Of a DNA stretch of 64,000 bases, positions 55,349 to 64,000 are shown piece after piece. This DNA is from Legionella qingyii (GTDB lineage Bacteria > Pseudomonadota > Gammaproteobacteria > Legionellales > Legionellaceae). A program made the translations under genes and the position numbers. Below the pieces are notes generated by a model. The model had not been told where the DNA came from. It did no database searches and worked only from the letters and a program-made list of their open reading frames with translations. The stretch's first letter is position 1. Every line of letters starts with the position of its first letter. Location: positions 84,179 to 148,178 of the forward strand of contig NZ_QHJG01000009.1 in the NCBI RefSeq assembly GCF_003184185.1, in the 5' to 3' direction.

Positions 55349-55798
55349 AATGAACCGTCCTTGTTAGAGTTGCACGTTAAACCGTTATTGTAGTGACACT
55401 TGTACATGAAGTTGTTGCTTTAATGGCTAACTTACTTCTCCAGGGAGACCGTAATGTTAAAGTGCGAACTGATATAGCTATGGAAATAGATGGTTTCGTA
55501 GAAATTAAAGTAATTGTGGTTGCCTTGGCATGTTAAACGGAAGCAGTGAGCGGTATCGTAATTATTAATATCATCATAGTAAGTTGAACCGCCGTGCGAC
55601 GAGTCGTTGTCGTTTTCTGACGACCCGAAAAAAGAGTTCGAGTTGCGCCGCGACAAGTTTATTGAGTTATAAAAAACCACATCGTTTTTGGCGAAATAAA
55701 ACACCATAGTTCTTTAATGCTGGTATTGGACTAAAATGTAAATGAGATAGTGGGTCCAATGGATTTAAAGAGTGAAAAAGATTATTCTATTGAAGGTA
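55349..55798 (-). CDS. rplI: 50S ribosomal protein L9
   Basis: 149 residues, full length. Starts MEVILLEKVRNLGNLGDRV, the universal L9 N-terminus, and ends [20 protein letters not shown] then DVIAKLHVEIVPAK. Last gene of the rpsF-rpsR-DUF2232-rplI operon. ATG at 55798, 10 bases after the DUF2232 stop. Confidence 0.97.
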
Positions 55799-55810
55799 GA
55801 ATTATTGGGG

Positions 55811-56671
55811 AATTTAACTGAGCGGCTGGGAACTTCCCTTTATGCTAGATTTTAATTGATTTGATAGATTATTTGGTTCCTACTACATCCATGTATTATG
55901 TTTTCAACCAAAGTGATTATAATTATTGTAGTTATTTTATTTATGGAAGTGAACAGAAAAAACTCTTTTCTATTTTATTTGGTTAGGTTTAGGTCTTCGG
56001 TTTTTTATTGTTTCGTATTAACCTTCGTGTAAGTTTCGGTTTCCCTAGAGTATTTTTCAACGGTTACTTTGAGGGTACTTTTGATTTTTACTTTCAGATG
56101 GTGATGCTTTATTGTAATCGAGTAAGGACTTTGGTGGTCCATTTTTATTAGAACGAACTTAACGAGCGCGCTTGTAGTTCCTTTAACAACGCCTTTGTTA
56201 GTGTGAATTATAGACTTAAGGCTTCTTATTGACGCGATTTTAATGACTCAAATACGGTAATTCTCACCCTAGTTGATTCAGGACCATAACACAGTTTTAA
56301 TTAAATTTGTCGGATTTAACAAGCTGTTATTTTGGTCCCCGATTTTCAACTTACTCATTCGTAGGGTTTTTCCGGTCATATTTTTTGTGAGGGCGCCGGT
56401 GGACGGTAAAAAGTCATAAAGCGTCCGAGTTACGACGTTTCATTGTACCTTCTATTCGCTAATCTCATAATTAGTCACGAGGCCTGTTACCTTAATTGTA
56501 GTAGTTACCTTGTCTTACTTATTGTTCACGTCCGTTATTTTATAGTTTTGGTCTAGCTCGTGGAAAAGAATTCCAGTGATTTGTGTGATTTCGCTGACTT
56601 TCGGTTCTACGTTTCCCATTATGACTTTTTTAACGTCGTTTTTGTTAACTAACGACAAATGAAAGTTCGTA
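55811..56671 (-). CDS. DUF2232-type membrane protein between rpsR and rplI
   Basis: 286 residues, about eight helices. MLESKQQSIVFAAIFQYYPF starts the protein; later LAYLPCYF-like IAYLPCYFAALSLRNTEKWQ and LPGGFRNELMLFRSGRLSF. Membrane proteins of this family sit at exactly this place in the S6/S18/L9 operon of many gamma-proteobacteria. Role unknown; a link to ribosome or membrane biogenesis is only suggested by position. ATG at 56671 after TAAGG. Confidence 0.85.
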
Positions 56672-56719
56672 ATGGAATGTAACAAAATAATATTTTAACG
56701 GACGAGCGTAGTAATAATA

Positions 56720-56947
56720 AATAGACACCGATAGTGTTATACCGTTGTCCGGTTCTTTAGACCGAACGTATTAACGAGATCGATTAACAGAAACTTTTGC
56801 CCAAACTCATGGTCATTATGCTGAACCGTGTTAAAATGGTCAAAGTCTTTATATCAAAAAGTCATTTAACTATAGAAATATTAGTTAAAGTAACGGCGGA
56901 AGTCGTGACTTTGCCGTGTAAAAAAAAGATGCTTTTATTCGACTGTA
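56720..56947 (-). CDS. rpsR: 30S ribosomal protein S18
   Basis: 75 residues. MSAYFRRKKMCRFSAEGGNE begins it; ITGTQTRFQRQLARAIMQAR and FLGLLPYCDSHR end it, standard S18. ATG at 56947 with a strong GAGGAG site, 13 bases after the rpsF stop. Confidence 0.97.
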
Positions 56948-56960
56948 TTATTTTGAGGAG

Positions 56961-57299
56961 AATTCGTCTAGACCAAAGAAAAAGAAAGAAGTAGTTTTGA
57001 CTAAGTCAGCACTAGCGAACAAAAACTGCTCACTAATTTAAAGACTATTAACGTAGTAATTTAAATTTACGTAAAAATTAAAGAAGGTCTCGAAGTTCCG
57101 ATGTGAGTTACAAGTATTCTTACATTACACGAAATACATGTAGTGTTTAACCTATTCGATTGACCGCTGCTGGGTTTAGAAGAAATGCCACCTACTGGGG
57201 TAACACGAACGAATACTAGGGAAGTATCGCGAGATGGTAACGACCGTGAACAAGCGAAACTAGGCCCACGTGTTCTTTGTATTAAAGTATTACAGAGTA
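56961..57299 (-). CDS. rpsF: 30S ribosomal protein S6
   Basis: 112 residues. [20 protein letters not shown] is the canonical S6 start. It ends VLMKKEKETRSA. ATG at 57299 with AAGGAG. First gene of the ribosomal operon; a promoter sits about 75 bases upstream at 57372-57400. Confidence 0.96.
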
Positions 57300-57371
57300 C
57301 TAAAGAGGAATACCTATTATCGGAGGACAATAGACTTTATTGTCATTCCGTTCCAAATTTTTTTCGACGAT

Positions 57372-57400
57372 TAATATTGGTAAAACCAGCGTAGTATGTT
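57372..57400 (-). promoter_or_regulatory. Promoter of the rpsF operon
   Basis: TTGTAT (57400-57395) and TATAAT (57377-57372) are 17 bases apart. The leader to the rpsF ATG is about 65 bases, long enough for the S6:S18 autoregulatory RNA known upstream of rpsF, which I did not identify by structure. Confidence 0.6.
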
Positions 57401-57581
57401 AAGAGTTAGTTAATTTTTATTAATTTAATACTACGCTCCGTTTATTTTGAGAGATTATTTTAAAAAAAATGATTAAAACATAATTAAAAATCACTGTTTA
57501 TAGATACTTAATCCAATGGCACGTATTTTTCATTTACAGTAACTAAATATTAGTTGAATAAACTTTCATGTCTCCAAAAAT

Positions 57582-57779
57582 TACCTATATTAAAGAGAAG
57601 TTAAACTTCTTGGAAATTACTAAGTATAACCACTATGACGACAATTTTAGAATCGAAAATTTTGTGTCCTCGTACCTTTATATTTTAAACCACATCTACG
57701 AGGGTCCAGTCAATTACACGTATCTCTTCTCTAGAAAGTACGGTAATTTGTTTTCGTCGATAATCTTTGTCAACTTATT
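57582..57779 (+). CDS. CsrA/RsmA-like RNA-binding regulator, divergent paralogue
   Basis: 65 residues, CsrA length. The core is clear: PLMIHIGDTAVKILAFK, then NIKFGVDAPRSVNVHREEIF, including the VHREEI helix whose Arg contacts RNA in CsrA. But the N-terminus is MDIISLQFEEPL instead of the usual LxLTRRxGE, so the conserved Leu-4/Arg-6/Arg-7 strand that contacts GGA motifs is changed. It may bind different RNAs or act as a decoy partner. ATG at 57582 with AGAGG. Divergent from rpsF, 10 bases before the PAP2 gene. Confidence 0.85.
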
Positions 57780-57789
57780 AAGCAGACTT

Positions 57790-58689
57790 TACATAGTTCA
57801 CAGTAGCGCAAGTTAATAATAGGAAAGACCAAATCAGGACCGAAATAGTAGATAACAAAAAAGTTATTTAGTAAAAAAAATATTTATAGGATCATTATTG
57901 ATAAAAGGACTCCCATAGGGCAAAGATCGAGATCATAATTAAGAATATTTAGAACCCGAGCAAGAGATAAAGGGGTTCCCCCTGTTTGAGTCCGTTCAGC
58001 CTTCTCTTGACTAAATAAAAAAAAATCACTACACAAATTAGCGGTAGCGTTGTTTACGTCACGTTAATTGAGGTAAGGGTTAATAACTAGGGAATTAATT
58101 GTGCTAGCTTCTTGTATACCTATAGGTATACCTTCGCTATAATCGGACCTGAGTGTTAGTAGGAGTCAAGTTTATATATGAGCCACATTAAATACTATCA
58201 GAGTGGATAGTTTACTCGTAAAACGGGAATGACCAGTAAAAGTGGACAGCTAAAGTAAATTAGTCTCTTATAATAAAAATATACAACTCATGACAAAATT
58301 AACCAAAACGTAAAATAATAAAAAAGGGATGATGACGAGGGCGCTCATAATAGTTATCGGGAAAAAAAAGAGGACTCGTTTAGCTATGTCCGGAATTCAA
58401 GTTTGTTTAAGTAGTAATGTAATTAGGTTGATGTTTACTTCCACCCAATTATCGTGAAGGAAGAAAAGTGCGCTAAACCCGTTATAATACACACTTAGAA
58501 GAATCTCTTACCGGTTAAGGAACGTAAGATAATAAATATTAATTAGAAAACGAATAACGTAGAACACAAAATAATCCTACCGTAATGAATTAGCTATAGT
58601 ATCCCCCGAAATAACAAAACGAAAATTCGATGATAAGAAACTTTATGTCATCATAATCTCGTCGTTTCGCTTGTAGTCCCTAGTCTACT
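57790..58689 (+). CDS. PAP2-superfamily membrane phosphatase or phosphotransferase
   Basis: 299 residues, about seven helices. The PAP2 motifs are visible: LPSFHAIWAVL near residue 225 (PSFHA for PSGH) and SCVLLGWHYLIDIIGGF near residue 260 (the catalytic His and Asp). The N-terminal half is MYQVSSRSIIILSGLVLALS and further helices. The PSFHA form is typical of inositol-phosphoryl transfer enzymes (IPC synthase/AUR1-like) rather than simple phosphatases. It lies 10 bases after the CsrA-like gene. The lipid substrate is not known. Confidence 0.82.
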
Positions 58690-58751
58690 TTCTAACAAAT
58701 TTTAAGATTGAAAAGAGCCGAGTTGAGTTCAATTGACCTGATTTGTTATTA

Positions 58752-59612
58752 AATTTAAAAAGCCTGATACGGACAACCTATTAATTCAAGTAAAACTTAA
58801 TGAAATGACACCGGATTTAACCTTTATAATACCGGAAAATTATTAAATAGGTCACGACTAACGTCGCAGTATGGGAAAACAAGTGAATTTTATCCTACAT
58901 GAACTTGCTGGGTACACGGTAGGACAAATGGTTAAAAATGACCAAGTAATTAGTGGGAATGACCCCAAGGATAACCTTGGTAAGCTTTATTTATGAGTTA
59001 TAGTAGTCCTTTGTATGCTTCTGTAGGGCGCGACTGTGCGCTCGGTTAAGGTAACTCAGACAACCATGGTACATATTCCTTACAACCGGTAGGGTCCGCG
59101 TTCCGCATGACTGGATTCCCTAATATACCGGGTCTTCCTTTAAGTAGTCCTTCTTTTAGTGGTAAAAAGAGACGAAGCTGTGCTTCAGCAAGACAACCAG
59201 CGGTGAATCCTAAACGAAGAAACCGATGTTAAAACCAATAAGGGTTTCCGCATGAGGTAGGGAAAGCCGGTTACGGTTGACCTTTTCATTAATGGTGTAA
59301 GAGTAAGAGTCCTTTTATTATGTCAGATATAAGACGATTTAACTAATGTTAAGGGAAAGCTCCTTGTAATCCGTTTTATATGACACGTCCTTAATGTTCG
59401 GCTCTTAATCGTTAATTTCTAACAGACCGTAGCTAAACGCCCAAACGAGACTGCTCGAGTATTATGGGTTGTAGTTTTGCAGACGGATAGAGTAGTTAAC
59501 AAAGTAAACGGAGTCGATTGCGTATAACTTAGAGAGGTTGTTGTAATGGGCAGTGACCATTTTGATTTCAACGGCGTACCCTTTATTTGTGCGTTTTTTA
59601 AACATACTTGTA
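58752..59612 (-). CDS. L,D-transpeptidase, YkuD family
   Basis: Periplasmic cross-linking or lipoprotein-attaching enzyme acting on peptidoglycan. It has 286 residues. MFIQIFCVFISHAATLVLPV is a short signal. A LysM-like segment GRRFDVGYYELVRANPQIDA lies near residue 55. The YkuD catalytic site is complete: FLIHGTNRLNGIGSRVSAGC, i.e. HGTN then SxGC with the nucleophilic Cys, followed by LRMFPDDIEYLF. ATG at 59612. Ends IVRKI. ErfK/YbiS-like; the exact acyl acceptor cannot be read. Confidence 0.9.
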
Positions 59613-59730
59613 TTTTTTTTCATTTAAAACGAACAAATTCTAGTAAACATTACTTATAGGGTACAACCTTGCATTGGAGTTCCGAACCCACTTCACTTTG
59701 TCGTGAAGTTAATATAATACCGTTTTACAT

Positions 59731-59750
59731 CAAGGGCGCTTCTGCCCTTG
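59731..59750. repeat. REP-like palindrome, copy 1
   Basis: GTTCCCG...CGGGAAC hairpin (core GTTCCCGTCTTCGCGGGAAC on the right-to-left reading) in the 270-base gap before the L,D-transpeptidase gene. Paired with a second copy in opposite orientation 38 bases on. Confidence 0.7.
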
Positions 59751-59788
59751 GGTAAAGATCGCTCGTAACACGATGAAAACTCTTATTT

Positions 59789-59806
59789 AAGGGCGGAAGC
59801 GCCCTT
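59789..59806. repeat. REP-like palindrome, copy 2 (inverted relative to copy 1)
   Basis: TTCCCGCCTTCGCGGGAA on the left-to-right complement reading. With copy 1 it makes a REP-pair layout between fadJ's stop (59884) and the transpeptidase start (59612). Could also terminate fadJ transcripts. Confidence 0.7.
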
Positions 59807-59883
59807 ACTGTTTTTAGTAATTGAATTATTGTCGACGGATATGGACTCGAAGTTGTATCAAAGTATTTTTTCATCTTAGTTTT

Positions 59884-61902
59884 AATATTTGAAAGTAGAT
59901 GGAATTTTGCGAGTGGTATGAACCTAAGGTTCCAGAATTTATTTAAAAGGTCTAATAAACAAGGCTTTAGGAAACGTATTAAGTAACCTGGTGGTGCTTT
60001 ACCTCGTTTTGGACATCGTTTTTAGTATGGACGCAGTTCATTTAGTCGCAGTCGATGTTGCGGGAGAGCGTTTGTCCGTCGGCTGAGTAAATGGTAAGAG
60101 TCTTAATTAGCTAGTCGTTATACGCCCAATTAACCACATGACCCAACAGAAAATTGACGGAATGGTAAAAACATGACCATTTTAGGAACTGGACAAAATG
60201 CTGGTTCAAATGGGAGAAATTGGTATAGTGCTTCAAAAACACCGTGTCAGGGTGGTTTTACGGGGCAATTTAAAAGTCGTTGTCGTTCTGGTTGTAGATT
60301 AGGATGACACAGACGTTCAAGATGTCCGGGGTATTTGTATGGTTTTCTATTCCGACGAAGTAGTTAGCAAAGTCGTGATATAGGAAGTAGGTCATTAACC
60401 TGTGTGAGGTATTCTATTCCGTAGTTGTGAGCTAAATGATTTTTAGGACCCGACCTAAATTGTCCATTGCCGTCAAACGGTTAAACTAACTGTTTTCGTG
60501 TCCTTAGCTCAAGTTGACAGAACCTCCAAAAACGTGATGATTGATGAAGTTGGTTCAGGTAAAAACGTTGACCTAATTTCTTTACTTATGGTTGGTCTGC
60601 TAAGCCTAATGAGTACTGTGATGAGTAAAGTAGGTTCCCTTATGACCTACATAAGCACCGTTACTACCGTAAAAAAAATCGTTCAAAAAGTTGGAAAAAG
60701 TATTAAAGAACGAATTGACGTTCTAAAAGCTTTTGTCGAAGTTATTAATGTAGACGTGCACGTTATGGTACTGGAAGTCCTAGTCCCTAATTTAATAGGT
60801 AACGTCGAACATATTCAGCTCCGAATGCATTAAAAAAGAATATGTTTCATACTCGCGCTGGTTAACGACCTCGTTAAACTCGTATTCAAACTAGAACGTT
60901 TCAATGGGCGTTTGGTGCATCTCGTGTGGTTCGTCGTTATAGCGGAGGGTAATGTGGGCGTGGATATTGCACATGCACCCAACGGAATTTTAGCGATGGA
61001 AAACGTTTTGGAAAGTTTGCAAGTGCGTTCCTTTTTCGCGCCTAGTTTAAAAAACTTCATTAAGGTCATCTATGGTTTACAAGATGCCTTAGATAAAGAA
61101 AGTTCATACGGGATAGCGGGTATGGTGGAAGAAAAAGGGTGTCTAGTTATTACCGTATTCCGCGACCCATTACAAGATAAGCATGAGCAAACCGTTGCAA
61201 TGCCGCGTAATTTCGTCGTTATCCAAAGGAGTAGGTTCTCGATAAACAATTAGGTACATACTTACTTCCAAATACAAAACCACCGAACAAAAAATATTTT
61301 ATTTGTCGTCGAGCGAAATTGACCGCTTAGCCCTGGTGCAGTAGTTAGTACGGATTTGAAAACCGAAAATGTCGTCCGTGACGTGAAGGTCAGTTTTACT
61401 AAACACTATTCCGTACTTTTGGTGGTTAGTTAACCCCATTAGCGTGTCTGGGAGGGGTCGGACCTACATACGGGTTGTAGTGAAGTCCGTTTGGCTATGC
61501 CCTTAGGAAAAGTAGTGACCGTTGAGCTATTCACGTCCGATCTCGGTTAAGTATTGGTGGCGGGTACGTCTTTGGTAGATAGTATCGGTGCGACCCTTAA
61601 CAATCGCGGACATCTGCTCGTTTATGGCGAACAGGAAAAGCATTTTTTAGGTGGCGAACACGACCCCAAAGTTTAAAACTCTTGCGTAAGTGTAGGCGTG
61701 GGCGCTATTTTGGAAAAAGAAATCGACTTATTTATTAGTCTGGATATCGTAAAAATAGAACACTATAAAGTACGTCTTCTGACAATTCGAGCAGATTATG
61801 GAGAAGTAACTACGATAAATGTCTGCATAGAAAAGATAGGTCAGGATTGGTGTCTTATAACAGCGATAGAGAAAAGTTCAGGGTTACAAACATTAATAAG
61901 TA
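59884..61902 (-). CDS. fadJ: Fatty-acid oxidation complex alpha subunit (enoyl-CoA hydratase / 3-hydroxyacyl-CoA dehydrogenase)
   Basis: 672 residues. The N-terminus MNNYKHWDLKRDSDNILW is the hydratase start; the C-terminus has MIFATGFAPFRGGPMNYAKD and LESKYGERFKVDESL, the end of the dehydrogenase. It follows the thiolase gene, with 8 bases of overlap; thiolase-first order is that of E. coli fadI-fadJ rather than fadB-fadA, so I use fadJ. It catalyses hydration and oxidation steps of beta-oxidation. FadD in this window supplies its substrates. Confidence 0.87.
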
Positions 61903-63214
61903 CAGGAAAGTGGAGTCAGTGAGCAAGTTCTATGTATCGGGGCGGGACAGGAGGTGGTTATGTCTATCTTCGGTATGGGGCGCTGAGTAAAGAAACAAGG
62001 TTACTAAAATTTTGCACATTATGCTATGCACGTGGTGAACGTGGATATCCTACGGGACGACGTTAACGTGGTGGTAGTGCTAATTCAAAAAGATTACTTC
62101 CCGGTGGATTACGAAAAAGGTTTGGATTCACTCACGCCGTTATTAAGAGTAGTAAGGTCCGTCGCTGTGTTGGGTTTTGAACGCGACGTTTACGAAGTAA
62201 TTAAAGGGTCGTTAGCTACAGAAGTCTAAAATTAAAGACAGAAACATTTTATCCCCAATGGCGTACGTGTCCCGGTTCAGGGTAAACACTACCCAGTTCA
62301 CGACTGGTAACACTCAGGTGATAAGATCGATCCTAGAAATTTGGTATAAAGAATTGGCGTAGACGTGATCGATCATTATTGTTTGTTCGTGGTAGGCAAT
62401 AAACGCTCGATAAAGGTCGGCAATGGTATGGCATAAAAAATAGTTTCTTACCGAAATTAAAACGATTAAAAAGCTGTCAACTTAGACGAGCATCAGGTAG
62501 TAGAACTCTTATTTGTGCAGGAAATATTAGTTATTAACCACTATGAAGACAGTAAGATAAAAGCGATATTCGACAACGGTCGAAATTTACCGAAACCAAG
62601 CGTTTAAGTAGGTAAACGAGTGCTCAATTCAATTTTGCCATTCGTTGAAAAAGACGACAAACGGGGTACAAGTATGGTTGTTACCCTAGTCATTCAGGCG
62701 CATCGTTTCGTTATTGTCCTCGTTCTATTCGTCCAGATTTAACTCACTAATCAGGATTAAAAACCGACTTTGAGAATCTAGGTATGGTTGATCGATTGGT
62801 CCTCCGGTAAAAAACTAATTTATTATTTCCTCGTACCGAGTATCTTAGCCATGGTGGCCGTTCGTGGTTCAGTGATGCTGGCGAACGTTAAACGTAACGA
62901 CGTAATAGGTCTCGAACGTAAGGCCTCCGTGTTAAAGAGTAATGACATTTGCGTCCATGAAATAGTGGCGTAGGGTTCGCGTTCCTTTGGTGAGCTCGTT
63001 ATAAACGGAGTAGACCTGATCCGTATCGTGTCGGTTATTAGTGAAGTAGGTTGAGTCAACCTCGTTTTCCAACAGCTAAATTATTACAGCATGGACGGCG
63101 ATGGCGGTTTAGTCTAGGTCTTTTTCCTGGATAAGGAAACCGGAACTCTTTACCACAAGCTAAAGGTAGTTGATATATGTGCAGAGCTGGTACATTTAAG
63201 CTGAAGACAAAGTA
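61895..63214 (-). CDS. fadI: 3-ketoacyl-CoA thiolase
   Basis: Cleaves 3-ketoacyl-CoA in the last step of beta-oxidation. It has 439 residues, matching FadI (about 436) rather than FadA (about 387). MKQKSNLHGRDVYIVDGNRT then PFLKAKGIGPFS begins it. Near the end: LNRDGGAIAAGHPIG (catalytic His) and ASICIGGGQGGAMYLER (catalytic Cys). ATG at 63214 with AAGGAGG. First gene of the fadI-fadJ pair; divergent from the tRNA genes. Confidence 0.93.
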
Positions 63215-63585
63215 GCTAGGAGGAATATAATTTTAACCCAGCGTCAGGACGTTACTACAAAACAATTTTCTTGTCAATGAGGTTTCGAGTTATTTATTGC
63301 TGTAGGGAGAACATTCATTGTTTTTTCTGGATTTAGAAAATTGAAGTGCGGTAATCAGCAGTGACTTTAACCGAAACTAAATACTTACTATTTCTAATCG
63401 TCATTAGTATTTTTATACCTTTAAAATATTTCGTAATATATTTTTTTATTAATAGGATTGAAGAACTTTTTAACTCATGATAGGTCAACACGTTCATTGA
63501 GTGGGAAATAACTAATTAATAACGAGTGATACTTCGTATATTTCTGAAATCGTGCGAAATTTTAAATTAAATATTTCTTCTCTAT
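63215..63585. other. Gene-free stretch between fadI and the tRNA operon
   Basis: About 370 AT-rich bases with no convincing gene. It must hold the fadI promoter; TTATATAATGC-like sequence near 63430-63440 on the right-to-left reading is a candidate -10 region. The fadI leader would then be over 200 bases. Confidence 0.4.
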
Positions 63586-63613
63586 AACTGCCGAAGTTTT
63601 ATGGACTATATGA
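63586..63613 (+). promoter_or_regulatory. Promoter of the tRNA-Ser/tRNA-Arg operon
   Basis: TTGACG (63586-63591) and TATACT (63608-63613) with a 16-base spacer, 15 bases before the tRNA-Ser 5' end. A GC-rich CTCCGC follows the -10 box, resembling the discriminator of stringently controlled stable-RNA promoters. Confidence 0.75.
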
Positions 63614-63628
63614 GGCGTTGGTAACTAA

Positions 63629-63718
63629 CCTCTCTACCGGCTCACCAGCTTCCGCGAGGGGACGATTCCCTCATACCCTCTTTAGGGTAGCTCCCAAGCT
63701 TAGGGAGAGAGAGGCGGT
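63629..63718 (+). tRNA. tRNA-Ser (GCU anticodon)
   Basis: 90 bases including encoded CCA. The acceptor arm GGAGAGA pairs with TCTCTCC. It has a D-loop GCCGAGTGGTCGAAGGC, an anticodon GCT at 63663-63665, a long variable arm TATGGGAGAAATCCCAT expected for class II tRNAs, and GGTTCGAATCC as T-arm. Confidence 0.97.
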
Positions 63719-63724
63719 CAGTTG

Positions 63725-63801
63725 CGCGGGCATCGAGTCAACCTATCTCATAGACCGATGCTTGGTCCCCCAGCCTCCAAGCTTAGGAAGGCCCGCGCGG
63801 T
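63725..63801 (+). tRNA. tRNA-Arg (ACG anticodon)
   Basis: 77 bases including encoded CCA. The acceptor arm GCGCCCG pairs with CGGGCGC; D-arm TAGCTCAGTTGGATAGAG; anticodon ACG at 63759-63761 (read as ICG after deamination); T-arm GGAGGTTCGAATCCTTCC. It follows tRNA-Ser by 6 bases, so they share one transcript. Confidence 0.97.
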
Positions 63802-63900
63802 AAAAAGTATTTTAGTTGTTTTTCGTTTCTTAGTGAGGCTCTAAATCGGTTCCGTAGATTACAGTAACCGGGCCTTCACAAGCTTGGCTTTCTCAACCTA

Positions 63901-63992
63901 GAAGGGGTAAAGGCCCCCGTGATTAGTTATTGTGTTTTGAACCCGAGAAGGGGTTTAGTCCCCCGTGATTAGTTCTTGTGTTTTGAAATTGG
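63901..63992. repeat. 46-base tandem direct repeat (two copies)
   Basis: Copies at 63901-63946 and 63947-63992 agree at about 38 of 46 positions. On the left-to-right complement each has CTTCCCC, a short variable segment, GGGGGCACTAATCAA and AACACAAAACTT, so each can fold a CCCC/GGGG stem. It may continue beyond the window. It lies 100 bases downstream of tRNA-Arg with no clear gene between. Confidence 0.7.
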
Positions 63993-64000
63993 GAATTGGA

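Larger units (their letters stand above)
1..64000. other. Whole window: base order reversed (text is 3'->5')
   Basis: Reading the printed letters right to left (or their plain complement left to right) gives continuous full-length genes on both strands, with start codons, Shine-Dalgarno sites and stop/start overlaps. Read as printed, no frame exceeds about 138 codons anywhere. The tRNAs settle it: the plain complement of 63629-63718 and 63725-63801 folds into a standard tRNA-Ser(GCU) and tRNA-Arg(ACG) with encoded CCA, and the true reverse complement does not. About 66 of about 66 genes tested keep frame from start to stop in this reading. All entries below depend on it. Confidence 0.97.

Noticed and set aside
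63820..63900. A third tRNA after tRNA-Arg
   Set aside because: GTTCGAACC resembles a T-loop, but no acceptor or anticodon arm can be formed around it.
63901..63992. CRISPR array
   Set aside because: The units are adjacent with no unique spacers, only two copies, and no cas genes nearby.
1..64000. Recoded genetic code, intron-rich or shuffled sequence as the reason for the lack of genes
   Set aside because: Standard bacterial genes with the normal code appear at full length once the order is reversed; shuffling would not leave them intact.

Overview
The central observation is that this window is written backwards. Read 5'->3' as given, neither strand codes: the longest open frame in 64 kb is about 138 codons (12560-12976), and there are no ribosome-site/start pairs, tRNAs or family motifs. 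If the same letters are read in the opposite order, so that the text is 3'->5' without complementing, the window becomes densely packed with ordinary bacterial genes on both strands, two perfect tRNAs, promoters and terminators. Every feature below uses that corrected reading. Coordinates are those of the window as supplied. Strand '-' means the gene runs right to left and is read from the letters as printed; '+' means it runs left to right and is read from the plain complement of the printed letters. If the text is taken literally as 5'->3', none of these genes exists.

The corrected sequence is AT-rich and looks like a gamma-proteobacterium of the order Legionellales, most likely Legionella. 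The pointers are a phosphatidylcholine synthase, a 1625-residue NAD-glutamate dehydrogenase, a DUF2232 gene between rpsR and rplI, a CsrA paralogue, a cluster of beta-CASP nuclease, type-2 thymidine phosphorylase, PRPP synthetase and ATP-cone protein, and several unrecognised helical proteins of the kind common in Legionella. The genus call is from memory of gene sets, not from a search.

Layout, left to right. 1-8143: methylcitrate genes prpB/prpC, mnmC, a peptide transporter, heme genes hemL and hemJ, rubredoxin and a TerC-family protein. 8334-15327 (+): pcnB-folK, a universal stress protein, then the tightly overlapping nuclease, phosphorylase, PRPP and ATP-cone operon, followed by a possible 6S-like RNA. 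15617-23493 (-): ndk, rlmN, pilF, rodZ, hisS, yfgM, bamB and der, the classic outer-membrane/tRNA-synthetase block but without ispG. 23661-31427: two unknown proteins, miaE, minC-lpxH, fadD, and pabB with a NUDIX hydrolase. 31630-34788 (+): pyruvate dehydrogenase pdhABC. 34829-37539: small unknowns and an S1/P1 nuclease. 37542-42422 (-): ruvB-ybgC-tolQRAB, with no pal after tolB. 42627-45520 (-): two tandem paralogues of unknown function, then sdhE-ygfX-rpoE. 45703-53196: ygfZ, NAD-glutamate dehydrogenase and an aldehyde dehydrogenase. 53412-58689: lipid genes (pcs, PAP2 family), the ribosomal operon rpsF-rpsR-DUF2232-rplI and a CsrA paralogue. 58752-63214 (-): an L,D-transpeptidase and a fadI-fadJ fatty-acid oxidation pair. 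63629-63801 (+): tRNA-Ser(GCU) and tRNA-Arg(ACG), followed by a 46-base tandem repeat at the window edge.

The window is mostly housekeeping. It contains no obvious phage, insertion sequence, CRISPR array or defence island. The items most worth following are the reversed base order, the non-AUG start of pcnB, the nuclease/phosphorylase/PRPP operon, the divergent CsrA, the tandem paralogues with a leader ORF overlapping a terminator, and the dispersed GC-rich hairpins.
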